In this document: positions 45,305 through 53,422 of the stretch, one piece after another
How the letters are laid out: each line of letters opens with the position of its first letter
Position numbering within the stretch: position 1 is the first letter of the stretch
Source: Aquitalea sp. LB_tupeE
GTDB taxonomy: Bacteria > Pseudomonadota > Gammaproteobacteria > Burkholderiales > Chromobacteriaceae
Direction: 5' to 3'
Assembly (NCBI RefSeq): GCF_013391415.1
Contig: NZ_JACAXB010000007.1
Span: forward strand, 89,507 to 153,506
DNA length: 64,000 nucleotides
Position numbers and translations under genes: made by a program
Notes under the pieces: model-generated
What the model saw: the letters and a program-made list of their open reading frames with translations, nothing else
Databases searched by the model: none
Told to the model about the DNA's origin: nothing

Positions 45305-46648
45305 ATGAGTCTGGACAAAACCACGACCTGCCACAGCGCGTCCGCCATTGGCGATCAGGCGCTTGATCAAGATCTACAGCAAGAACAACGGGTGATTCGC
45401 AAGGTTTCAGGTCGGCTGATCTGGTTCCTGTTCATCCTGTTCGTATTTTCTTTTCTGGACCGCATCAATATCGGCTTTGCCGGCCTCACCATGGCCAAGA
45501 GCCTGAACCTGACGGCCACCATGTTCGGCTTTGCCGCCACCATTTTTTACATCACCTACGTGCTGTGCGGCATACCCAGCAACATCATGCTCAGCCGCAT
45601 AGGTGCGCGGCGCTGGATGGCCGGCATCATGGTGGCCTGGGGCATTGCCTCCACCGCCACCATGTTTGCCCATGACGCTACCAGCCTGTACATCCTGCGC
45701 GCGCTGGTAGGCATTACCGAAGCCGGTTTCCTGCCCGGCATGCTGGTCTACCTCACCCTGTGGTTTCCGCGTGTTTACCGCGCCCGCGCCAATGCGCTGT
45801 TCATGATTGCCATGCCGGTGACGGCCGCGCTCGGTTCGGTGGTATCAGGCTATCTGCTGGAAATGGACGGCATCTGGCAACTGGCCGGCTGGCAATGGCT
45901 GTTTCTGGTAGAAGGCCTGCCTTCGGCCGTGCTGGGCGTGGTGGTGTGGTTCTATCTGGATGACTCCCCCGCCAAGGCAAAATGGCTCAGCACAGAGGAA
46001 AAGCGCTGTCTGCAAAACATGCTGGACGCCGAAGCACACCAGCCAACCCAGCAACATTCCGGTGTGATGCGCGAGCTGCTGCAACCCACGGTACTGAAAT
46101 TCGCCTTCGCCTATTTCTGTCTGGTCAATACCCTGAGCATGGTGAATATCTGGGTACCGCAAATCGTCAAAAGCTTCAATGCCGGCAGTAGCAACGTCAC
46201 CATCGGCATCCTGGCCGCCATTCCGCAACTGGGCACCATTGTGCTGATGCTGTGGTGGGGCGCGCGTTCCGACCGCACCCAGGAGCGCAAATGGCACACC
46301 GTACTTCCCATGCTGTTTGCTGCTGCGGGCTGGCTGCTGACCGCCTATGCCGGTGACCCGGTGGTGCGCCTCGCCGGCATCGTGATGGCATCGGCCGGTT
46401 CCTTTACCGCCATGACCATTTTCTGGACCACCCCCGACACCACGCTGTCCACCAAGGCCAAGGCGGTGGGCATCGCACTGATCAACGCCACCGGCAATAT
46501 CGGTTCGGCGCTAAGCTCCTTTGTGGTGGGCTGGCTGAAAGACATGTCGCATAGTTTCACCAGCGGCCTGCTGTATGCGGTAGCCGCCTTGCTGATCGGC
46601 GCACTGGTGTTTTTGCTGATTCCGCTGCAAAAGCCGGCACGCCACTAA
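45305..46648 (+). CDS. hpaX: 4-hydroxyphenylacetate permease
   Basis: HpaX-type transporter (447 aa) of the anion:cation symporter branch of the major facilitator superfamily. It has 12 helices, with FLDRINIGFAGLTMAKSLNLT in helix 1, and LCGIPSNIMLSRIGARRW, AGFLPGMLVYLTLWFP, and the large central loop around residue 245. Its place after hpaI matches the enteric operon order. AGGAGAT lies before ATG 45305. A proposed HpaR site lies upstream, so it may have its own promoter. Confidence 0.92.
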   Translation: MSLDKTTTCHSASAIGDQALDQDLQQEQRVIRKVSGRLIWFLFILFVFSFLDRINIGFAGLTMAKSLNLTATMFGFAATIFYITYVLCGIPSNIMLSRIGARRWMAGIMVAWGIASTATMFAHDATSLYILRALVGITEAGFLPGMLVYLTLWFPRVYRARANALFMIAMPVTAALGSVVSGYLLEMDGIWQLAGWQWLFLVEGLPSAVLGVVVWFYLDDSPAKAKWLSTEEKRCLQNMLDAEAHQPTQQHSGVMRELLQPTVLKFAFAYFCLVNTLSMVNIWVPQIVKSFNAGSSNVTIGILAAIPQLGTIVLMLWWGARSDRTQERKWHTVLPMLFAAAGWLLTAYAGDPVVRLAGIVMASAGSFTAMTIFWTTPDTTLSTKAKAVGIALINATGNIGSALSSFVVGWLKDMSHSFTSGLLYAVAALLIGALVFLLIPLQKPARH

Positions 46649-46756
46649 GCCATTAACCCTTCCCTATTTACCTGCACGGTGTCCGGCAACCAGGCCGCAC
46701 ACCGCGATGGCCTGCGCCCGTCCATCGGCAACGCAGGCCCAAACCGGAGCCATATC

Positions 46757-47935
46757 ATGCAAGGCAAACATTTTTGGGCAGCCCTGTTCCTGCTGCCGCT
46801 GCTGGCCCACGCCGACGTCACCCTGTACGGCACGCTGGACGAAACCATCGAATCCGTCGGCACCCGTGGCGCAGCCAACGGTCAGCCCGCCAACAGCGTG
46901 CGCCGTATCAGCTCGGACAGTTCGCTGATCGGCTTCAAGGGGCGTGAAGAACTGGGCAACGGCCTCAGCGCCTACTGGCAGCTGGAAAGCAATCTCTGGC
47001 TGGATAGCGCACCGTCCTATGCCACCTTTGGCACCCGCGACAGTTTTGTCGGTCTGGCCACACCAGCCGGTAGCCTACAGGCGGGCCTGATCAGCCCGCC
47101 CACCCGTCTGGTGGCCGGCATGCTGGATGTCAATCAAGGCAATACCGGCATCGGCATGTCCGGTGCGCTGCTGGGCAAACTGGGCAATATCCTGTCCACT
47201 GACGGACTGCTGAAAAGCTATGGCAGCGCCACCCCGGCGGACGGCAATGGTAATACGCTGGTGCGTACCAGCCCCTTTGACACCCGCCGCAAGAATGCCG
47301 TGCAGTACACCAGCCCCAGCTGGCAGGGAGTGACGGCAACCGTAGGCTATGACGCGGTAGAAACGCGCGCCACCGGTGCCAGCCATACCGCCAGCGTGTT
47401 TGACCTGGGGCTGACTTATCGCGGTGGGCCATGGCTGCTGACTTCAGCCTATGAGCGCATCGACACCGGTGTGGATGATGCTGCCAGCAGCAGCACCCAG
47501 TTCCGCCAGGTATGGAACCTGCGCGCGGGCGGTTATTACCGTTTTGGCGATGTCAGCCGTATCGGCCTGCTGCTTGACCACACCGATGGCAAGCTCACAC
47601 CCACTGCTGCGGCCAGTTATCAGGGCAGCAGCATCAGCCAGAATGTGTGGTATGCCCAGGCCGTGATCGGGGCTGGCGACCATGGACGACTGATTGGCCA
47701 GTATGGTGAGTCCGGCAAGCTGCAAGGCATTGCCGCCACCGATACCGGGCGCGCACGCCATGCCGAGCTGGGCTACGAATATGACCTGTCGCGTCACACC
47801 ACGCTGAAGGCCCTCTATGCGCAAATCTGGAATCATGGCAGCGCCGCCTATGATTTTGGCTTCAGCAGTGTTGGCAGTGTGCCAGTTGGCAGTACCGTGC
47901 ACGGTCTGGCCATGGGGTTACGCCACGGCTTCTGA
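46757..47935 (+). CDS. Outer membrane porin
   Basis: A trimeric-type general porin (392 aa) as in Neisseriales and other betaproteobacteria. It has a signal peptide (FWAALFLLPLLAHA), then DVTLYGTLDETIES as the first strand, DSSLIGFKGREELGNGLSAYWQLE, and a terminal strand LAMGLRHGF ending in phenylalanine. It follows hpaX, so it could supply 4-HPA or related aromatics across the outer membrane. GGAGC precedes ATG 46757; the frame is open to 46679. A strong terminator follows. Confidence 0.9.
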   Translation: MQGKHFWAALFLLPLLAHADVTLYGTLDETIESVGTRGAANGQPANSVRRISSDSSLIGFKGREELGNGLSAYWQLESNLWLDSAPSYATFGTRDSFVGLATPAGSLQAGLISPPTRLVAGMLDVNQGNTGIGMSGALLGKLGNILSTDGLLKSYGSATPADGNGNTLVRTSPFDTRRKNAVQYTSPSWQGVTATVGYDAVETRATGASHTASVFDLGLTYRGGPWLLTSAYERIDTGVDDAASSSTQFRQVWNLRAGGYYRFGDVSRIGLLLDHTDGKLTPTAAASYQGSSISQNVWYAQAVIGAGDHGRLIGQYGESGKLQGIAATDTGRARHAELGYEYDLSRHTTLKALYAQIWNHGSAAYDFGFSSVGSVPVGSTVHGLAMGLRHGF

Positions 47936-47986
47936 CACCAACCCTCTCTGATGGACAGATTCTCCTTTTCGCTGCACCATCCTTGT

Positions 47987-48017
47987 CAGCCACTCTGTGC
48001 AGAGTGGCTGTTTTTTT
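47987..48017 (+). terminator. Porin terminator
   Basis: A perfect 11-bp stem (CAGCCACTCTG 47987-47997 with 48000-48010) is followed by TTTTTTT. Confidence 0.95.
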
Positions 48018-48050
48018 ACCTGTACGAAGCTGACAGCCACAGTAGGAAAG

Positions 48051-48069
48051 CCATGGAAAGTACAGTAAT
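48051..48069 (+). promoter_or_regulatory. Proposed HpaA box upstream of the hydroxylase
   Basis: CCATGGAAAGTACAGT (48051-48066), the counterpart of the element at 35936. It lies about 175 bases before the C2 gene and 138 bases before the proposed HpaR site. Confidence 0.55.
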
Positions 48070-48203
48070 CAACCTGAAACTTGTATTTATTGGCTGCAGA
48101 ATGCACCACATAATGCAGTCAGTTGCCAGCGCTTCCCTGCTCGTCAAACAACAACACCAAGTGCCAACGCGCTGCTGCCAATCCTTATTCACGGCACAAA
48201 TAC

Positions 48204-48215
48204 TTAACTTATTAA
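48204..48215 (+). promoter_or_regulatory. Proposed HpaR operator at the hydroxylase operon
   Basis: TTAACTTATTAA, 25 bases before the C2 oxygenase ATG, with one mismatch to the hpaG1 site. Confidence 0.6.
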
Positions 48216-48240
48216 CAAATACACGCAACAGGAGATATTC

Positions 48241-49407
48241 ATGAGCGAGAACACCCTGCTGAACCGGCTGCAGCAAATCCTGCCGGAAATTGCCGCCAAT
48301 GCCGACAAGTCCGAAGCCATGCGCCAGGTACCGGAACAGAACATCCGCCTGCTCAAGAGTATTGGCATGCACCGCGCTTTCCAGCCAAAGAAATATGGCG
48401 GGCTGGAAATTTCGCTGCCGGAGTTTGCCGACTGTGTGGCGGCACTGGCCGGGGCCTGCGGCGGCACTGCCTGGGCGTTCAGCCTGCTGTGCACACACAG
48501 CCATCAGCTGGCCATGTTCTCGCAACAATTGCAGGACGAAGTATGGGCTAACAACCCGGACGCCACCGCCAGCAGCAGCATTGCCCCGTTCAGCCAGATC
48601 GAGGAAGCCGAGGGCGGTGTTTACCTGAGCGGCGAAATGGGCTGGAGCAGCGGTTGCGATCACGCTGAATGGGCCATTGTCGGCATGCGCCGCAAGAATG
48701 CCGAGGGCGAACTGGTCTACAGCTTTGGCGTGTTGCCACGCAGCGACTATGAAATCCGCGACAACTGGTTTGCCATGGGCATGAAGGGCAGTGGTTCCAA
48801 GACGCTGGTGATACGCCATGCCTTCATCCCCAATCACCGCATCGAAGCGGCCAAGGACATGATGGAAGGCCGCTCCAGCGGCTTTGGCCTGTATCCGGAC
48901 AGCGATATTTTCACCACGCCGTATCGCCCCTATTTTGCCAGTGGTTTTGCCGCCATCAGCCTGGGCATTGCCGAGCGCATGTTGCAAGCCTTCAAGGACA
49001 AAACCGCCAACCGCGTGCGGGCCTACACCGGTGCCAGCGTCGGCACCGCCACGCCGGCCCTGATGCGCCTGGCAGAGTCCACCCACCAGGTGGCCGCCGC
49101 CCGGGCTCTGCTGGAAAAGACCTGGCAGGATCATGCCGATCATGGTCGCCGCCGCACCTACCCGGACCGCCTGACACTGGCCTACTGGCGTACCAATCAG
49201 GCATACGCGGTCAAGATGTGCATCGAAGCCGTAGACCGACTGTTCAGCGCCGCCGGTGCCACCAGCTGGATGGAAGGCAACGAGCTGCAACGCCTGTTCC
49301 GCGATTCGCACATGACCGGTGCCCACGCTTATACCGATTACGATGTCTGCGCCCAGATCCTTGGCCGCGAACTGATGGGACTGGAACCGGACCCGAGCAT
49401 GGTCTGA
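48241..49407 (+). CDS. 4-HPA 3-hydroxylase, oxygenase component C2
   Basis: A 388-residue reduced-flavin-dependent monooxygenase with the acyl-CoA dehydrogenase fold. It closely follows the Acinetobacter baumannii C2 oxygenase: CGGTAWAFSLLCTHSHQLAM, ASSSIAPF, GWSSGCDHAE, DMMEGRSSGFGLYPD and DYDVCAQILGRELMG. Residues matching the Acinetobacter active site are His86, Ser112 and His362 (H120, S146, H396 there). It makes homoprotocatechuate from 4-HPA, using FMNH2 from the next gene. It replaces HpaB; AGGAG precedes the ATG. Specificity for 4-HPA is supported by the neighbours. Confidence 0.92.
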   Translation: MSENTLLNRLQQILPEIAANADKSEAMRQVPEQNIRLLKSIGMHRAFQPKKYGGLEISLPEFADCVAALAGACGGTAWAFSLLCTHSHQLAMFSQQLQDEVWANNPDATASSSIAPFSQIEEAEGGVYLSGEMGWSSGCDHAEWAIVGMRRKNAEGELVYSFGVLPRSDYEIRDNWFAMGMKGSGSKTLVIRHAFIPNHRIEAAKDMMEGRSSGFGLYPDSDIFTTPYRPYFASGFAAISLGIAERMLQAFKDKTANRVRAYTGASVGTATPALMRLAESTHQVAAARALLEKTWQDHADHGRRRTYPDRLTLAYWRTNQAYAVKMCIEAVDRLFSAAGATSWMEGNELQRLFRDSHMTGAHAYTDYDVCAQILGRELMGLEPDPSMV

Positions 49408-49442
49408 CACCGCCCGGCAACAAGCAAAACAAGGAGATGAGG

Positions 49443-50381
49443 ATGACAAGCAAACCATCAGCCAGCGTGGATGACCCGCGCCTGTTCCGCCGCGCGCTGG
49501 GGAATTTTGCCACCGGCGTCACCGTGATGACGGCCTGCGGGCCGGACGGACAGCAAGTGGGTGTTACCGCCAACAGCTTCAACTCGGTATCGCTGGACCC
49601 TCCGCTGATCCTGTGGAGCATAGACAAGCGCTCGGGCAGCTATCCGGTATTTGCGGCGGCCAGCCACTTTGCCGTCAATATCCTGGCAGCAGACCAGATC
49701 AGCCTGTCCAACCGCTTTGCCCGGCCCAGTGAGGACCGCTTTGCCGGTGTACCACACAGCCAAGGAGCCGGTGGCGCGCCACTACTGGAAGACTGTGCCG
49801 CCCGCTTCGTGTGTGAACGTCATGCCATGCATGATGGTGGCGACCACTGGATCATGCTGGGCAAGGTAGTGGCGCTGGACGACTTTGGCCGCGCCCCGCT
49901 GCTCTACCATCAGGGCAGCTATGCCATGGCATTGCCGCATGGCTTGCAGCAAAAGAAAGAAGAAAGCAGCCCAGCAGACCGTCAATGGCAAAAGCGGCTG
50001 GATGGCAATGTCTATTACCTGCTGACGCAGGCGGTACGGGCTTACCAGCAACATTACCAGCCACTGCAACTGGCTACCGGGCTACGTACCAGCGAAGCGC
50101 GCATGCTGCTGGTGATGGAACAAGGCCTGGATATCGCATCCATGCACGGTGAGGTCAACATGCCGGATCGCGAAGTGGAACAAGCTGCCCAGATGCTGTT
50201 ACGCAAGGAGCTGATCAGCCTGCAGGGGCAGCATTATCAGTTGACCCAACAAGGCAAGCTGCACGCCGAGGCCTTGCATGATCTGGCCGAGCAACAACAA
50301 GCCGCCATGCTGGCCAGCTTCACGCCAGATGAAGTCGCCACCTTCCGCCGGATTCTGCAAGCCATCATCAGCCGGCGATAA
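49443..50381 (+). CDS. 4-HPA 3-hydroxylase, flavin reductase component C1 with MarR-like tail
   Basis: A 312-residue NADH:flavin reductase. Residues about 1-165 form the flavin reductase domain (FRRALGNFATGVTVMTA, GVTANSFNSVSLDPPLILWSID, GGDHWIMLGKVV). Residues about 185-312 look like a MarR-type winged helix (YYLLTQAVRAYQQHYQPLQLATGLRTSEARMLLV). The same arrangement is known in A. baumannii C1, where the tail binds 4-HPA and relieves auto-inhibition. So the reductase should be stimulated by the substrate. ATG 49443 is chosen over 49437 because AAGGAG lies too close to the latter. Confidence 0.92.
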   Translation: MTSKPSASVDDPRLFRRALGNFATGVTVMTACGPDGQQVGVTANSFNSVSLDPPLILWSIDKRSGSYPVFAAASHFAVNILAADQISLSNRFARPSEDRFAGVPHSQGAGGAPLLEDCAARFVCERHAMHDGGDHWIMLGKVVALDDFGRAPLLYHQGSYAMALPHGLQQKKEESSPADRQWQKRLDGNVYYLLTQAVRAYQQHYQPLQLATGLRTSEARMLLVMEQGLDIASMHGEVNMPDREVEQAAQMLLRKELISLQGQHYQLTQQGKLHAEALHDLAEQQQAAMLASFTPDEVATFRRILQAIISRR

Positions 50382-50407
50382 GCGCATAGCATCGCCATCA
50401 GAAAAAC

Positions 50408-50445
50408 AGCCAAAGAGCCGCCGGGCAACCGGCAGCTCTTTGGCT
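50408..50445. terminator. Bidirectional terminator
   Basis: A 17-bp stem with one mismatch (50408-50424 with 50429-50445) and GCAA loop lies between convergent genes. On the minus strand it is followed by TTTTT. Confidence 0.85.
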
Positions 50446-50453
50446 GTCAAGAC

Positions 50454-51299
50454 TCAGGATAAGCTGCGCAATTGCTGGGACAGCGTCTGCAGGCGCAAGT
50501 CCAGATCCGCCAGCAGAATTTCCAGTTGCTCGACATTACCTGTCTTGCAGATTCTCTCCTGCTGTTCGCACGCCCGCACCACCTGGCGGGCATCAATCAG
50601 GCGCGCCGCGCCCTTGATCTTGTGCAGCATCTGCGCAAGGCCAGACCAGTCACGCTCGACAAAGCATGCCTTGGCAGCGGCAGAATCCTGTTGGTTGCTC
50701 TCTAACAGCTTGGTGACAAATTTTTCTATCAAAGCCTGATTGCCATCGAACAAGGCGGTCAGGCTACTCTCTTCATACACCGGCAGTCGCTGCATGCTGA
50801 CAGCCATGCTGTAACGCAGCAACATGGTATGCAACACCGGCAAAGTAACCGGTTTGGGCAGCAGGGTATTGAAGCCAGCTTCCTGCGCGCGTTGTTGATC
50901 CCGTTCGGAAGGATCGGCGGATATCCCGATGGCCGGGCGCGAGTCACCCTCAGCACGTAGCTGCTGCACCAGGTCGAAACCACCCAGCTGCGGCATGCTC
51001 AAATCGGTCAGCAGACAATCAAACTGCCCCTGCTGCCATTGGGTCAGGGCGTCCAGCCCGTTACTGACTCCCACTACCTGGCAGCCCAGTCGTAGCAACT
51101 GGCTGTTAAGCAGAAAAAGATTGGCCAGATTATCTTCAGCAACCAGTACCCGTGGTTGCAACCCGTCGGCCCACAGTTCCGACTCGGGCGTGCCGGCTCC
51201 TTCGTTGGGTCCGTAAGAGCCGGGAGCCGAGTCCGCCGCGCGTGCTTGCAAGCGGTGGCCGATGCACCGCCGCATTGAAATAAAATGATGATATGACAT
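50454..51299 (-). CDS. Orphan receiver-Hpt protein
   Basis: A 281-residue phosphorelay protein. Residues about 50-165 are a response-regulator receiver (acidic pair Glu55-Asp56, phosphoacceptor Asp99 in LLTDLSMP, Lys149). Residues about 180-281 are an Hpt domain with His226 in LHKIKGAAR. This order is that of the C-terminal part of BvgS/EvgS-type hybrid kinases, but no kinase core lies upstream in the 240 bases before it. It may be a free-standing phosphorelay intermediate or the remnant of a truncated hybrid kinase. The N-terminal 45 residues are unremarkable. AGGTG precedes the start. Confidence 0.8.
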   Translation of the reverse strand: MSYHHFISMRRCIGHRLQARAADSAPGSYGPNEGAGTPESELWADGLQPRVLVAEDNLANLFLLNSQLLRLGCQVVGVSNGLDALTQWQQGQFDCLLTDLSMPQLGGFDLVQQLRAEGDSRPAIGISADPSERDQQRAQEAGFNTLLPKPVTLPVLHTMLLRYSMAVSMQRLPVYEESSLTALFDGNQALIEKFVTKLLESNQQDSAAAKACFVERDWSGLAQMLHKIKGAARLIDARQVVRACEQQERICKTGNVEQLEILLADLDLRLQTLSQQLRSLS

Positions 51300-51618
51300 G
51301 ACACTGACACCTGTTTGTGATTATCCGCCGACTTCCACTACGCTCAGGGGCTCTGACTGAAGCTAAAGCATACTGACCATGAGCCTCTCTTAAGCTTAGA
51401 AAGGGCAATGCAATCACTATCCGGGTTATTTCTTAACAAACAATAGGAATTTTCTGATCATTCATCGACAAACCTCTCTACCCTGTTAAAGCCAGCAGCA
51501 CAGACCTGTCACAGCGATTCGCCAAGGCAGTCATTTAGACAGCATGGACACAACGCGCTACATTATTGGCTGCATCATCTTCAAGCCGGCATTTGATGGC
51601 GGCATCATCGGAGCCCTC
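51300..51618. other. Intergenic region, 319 bases
   Basis: An AT-rich divergent gap between the receiver-Hpt gene and the aspartoacylase-like gene. I see no clear hairpin, repeat or RNA. The first ORF frame here is open from 51544, but it lacks a ribosome site. Confidence 0.4.
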
Positions 51619-52749
51619 ATGATTCATCACCAACATCCATTGACATCCAGCTGCCTGGGAACACAACGCCAGCTGTCCAGCTTTCACTTTGGTACCGCAG
51701 CGTCCTCTGCTGGCAAGGCTTATATCCAGGCTTCTTTGCATGCGGACGAACTGCCTGGCATGTTGACCGCATGGGAGCTGAAACAGGCGCTGCAAGCACT
51801 GGAAAAAGAAGGAAAGATTACCGGTGAAATCATTCTGGTACCGCAAGCCAACCCGATTGGCCATGCCCAGTCGCTGCTGGGGTATCAGCTAGGCCGTTTC
51901 GAACTGGCCAGTGGACAGAACTTCAACCGCCATTACCCGCAACTGACCCAGGCGGTCTATACCGCGGTCAAGCATCAGCTGGGCAAGGATGCCAAAGCCA
52001 ATACCGCACTGATCCGCCAAGCCATGCGTCAGCACCTGCAACAATTGGCCGAACCGACCGAGCTGGTCAGCTTGCGCAAGCAGCTGCTCCTGCTGGCCGC
52101 CGATGCGGACATCGTGCTGGACCTGCACTGCGACAGCAATGCGGCCTTGCATGTCTATACCGGCACGCCGCTATGGCCACAATGTGAGCCTCTGGCACGC
52201 TACTTGCAGTCGCATGCGCAATTGCTGGCCACCGAGTCCGGAGACTATCCGTTTGACGAAGCCTGCAGCCAAACCTGGTGGGAGCTGGATGCCCTGTGCC
52301 GCCAGGATGGCCTGGATGTGCCCATCGAAATGGCTTGTCTGTCAGTCACCGTGGAGTTGCGTGGGCAACATCAGGTGGCACAGGCGCTGGCCAGGCAGGA
52401 CGCGCACGCCATACTGGATTTTCTCTGCCTGCGCGGCTTGATTGCGGGTGATGCACCGGAACTGCCACCGCTACCCTTCCCGGCCACCCCCTTATCCGGC
52501 TCGGAAAACCTGCTGGCCCCCCATCCGGGTGTGGTCAATTTCCTGCTGGCACCCGGCACACGGGTGGCTGCGGGCCAGGCAGTGGCCGAAATCATTGACC
52601 CTTTGCAAGACAAGGTAGCGGTATTGAGTTCGCGCTATGGTGGCATGTTGTACGCACAGGAATTGCACCCGTATGCCACCGCAGGCATGACGGTAGCCAA
52701 GGTAGCCACCGCACAGTCATTCAAGACCGGCAAGTTACTATCGGCCTGA
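51619..52749 (+). CDS. Succinylglutamate desuccinylase / aspartoacylase family zinc hydrolase
   Basis: A 376-residue protein of the AstE/AspA group (M14-like fold). The zinc motif HADELPG (about residue 48 onward, HxxE type) and ANPIGHAQSLLGYQLGRFELASGQNFNRHYP are typical. VLDLHCDSNAALHVY carries the next zinc histidine. The C-terminal part (from about 300) is a beta barrel-like domain found in family members that act on small acylated amino acids or similar compounds. Substrate unknown. ATG 51619 has GGAGC before it; the frame is open to 51544. Confidence 0.85.
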   Translation: MIHHQHPLTSSCLGTQRQLSSFHFGTAASSAGKAYIQASLHADELPGMLTAWELKQALQALEKEGKITGEIILVPQANPIGHAQSLLGYQLGRFELASGQNFNRHYPQLTQAVYTAVKHQLGKDAKANTALIRQAMRQHLQQLAEPTELVSLRKQLLLLAADADIVLDLHCDSNAALHVYTGTPLWPQCEPLARYLQSHAQLLATESGDYPFDEACSQTWWELDALCRQDGLDVPIEMACLSVTVELRGQHQVAQALARQDAHAILDFLCLRGLIAGDAPELPPLPFPATPLSGSENLLAPHPGVVNFLLAPGTRVAAGQAVAEIIDPLQDKVAVLSSRYGGMLYAQELHPYATAGMTVAKVATAQSFKTGKLLSA

Positions 52750-53121
52750 AGAATCCTGAGCGGCATCCCCCGGCGAAGCGGAAGGAGCCTGTGCAATGGC
52801 CTGCAACAAGCAGGCCGGACACAGGCAGTCGCCGCCATCTTGTGCCAAGGGCATGACATTGGGCAGCCTGGTACACCAGCAGGCATCTTCGCCGTCACCG
52901 ATACCGCAACGAAATGTGTCGCCGCAACGCTGGCACTGTTTGGCTTGTGCAATAGGCGGCAAGGACAGCAAGCGGTTCCACACCGCTTTTTTCTCGTAGT
53001 CGCTAAAGCCAGGCCAGCCAGCTATTTCTTTTAGGGTCCGACGGCAACTCTTGCAGCTTTCGCCAGTGGCATCCAGCTGGCAACGCTGCTGACAGGGAGA
53101 GGGAATGGATGAATTACTCAT
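52738..53121 (-). CDS. Cysteine-rich protein: DUF1289 plus CWC-type region
   Basis: A 127-residue protein in two cysteine-rich parts. Residues about 5-52 match the DUF1289 pattern (PCQQRCQLDATGESCKSCRRTLKEIAGWPGFSDYEKKAVWNRL). Residues about 60-110 look like a cysteine-rich CWC region (CQRCGDTFRCG--ACWC--CLCPACL). Both parts may bind metal, probably zinc. Function unknown. It overlaps the end of the aspartoacylase-like gene by 12 bases on the opposite strand. GGGACGG lies before ATG 53121. Confidence 0.8.
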   Translation of the reverse strand: MSNSSIPSPCQQRCQLDATGESCKSCRRTLKEIAGWPGFSDYEKKAVWNRLLSLPPIAQAKQCQRCGDTFRCGIGDGEDACWCTRLPNVMPLAQDGGDCLCPACLLQAIAQAPSASPGDAAQDSSGR

Positions 53122-53422
53122 GCCGGCCGTCCCGGCACAGCGCCAGAATGCCACGGCAATAGCAGATCCGCAGGGCAGCAGTGCAGCCCGGATTCATGAC
53201 GCAACAACATTGATGCAAACATAAAACAGCCTGTTACAAGGGAATGAGACTAACCCGGCACGCGGGACCAGTTACCCGAAAATCAGGCGACATAATAACA
53301 GCACAAAAATATGCCAAGCACATATAAAGCAATAAGTTGTGCAGGCTCAAACATTGGAACACTACCAGCAAGCTGCCATGCGGGACAACATGACAGCAAT
53401 GTGGCTGAGTACATCGGGCGAC
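53122..53422. other. Intergenic region, 301 bases
   Basis: AT-rich, between a leftward gene start and the 3' end of the phosphatase gene. I see no long hairpin, repeat or coding signal; it probably contains the promoter of the cysteine-rich protein gene. Confidence 0.4.

Noticed and set aside
48016..49458. A 480-codon minus-strand frame opposite the C2 oxygenase
   Set aside because: Shadow of C2, which matches a characterised enzyme along its length.
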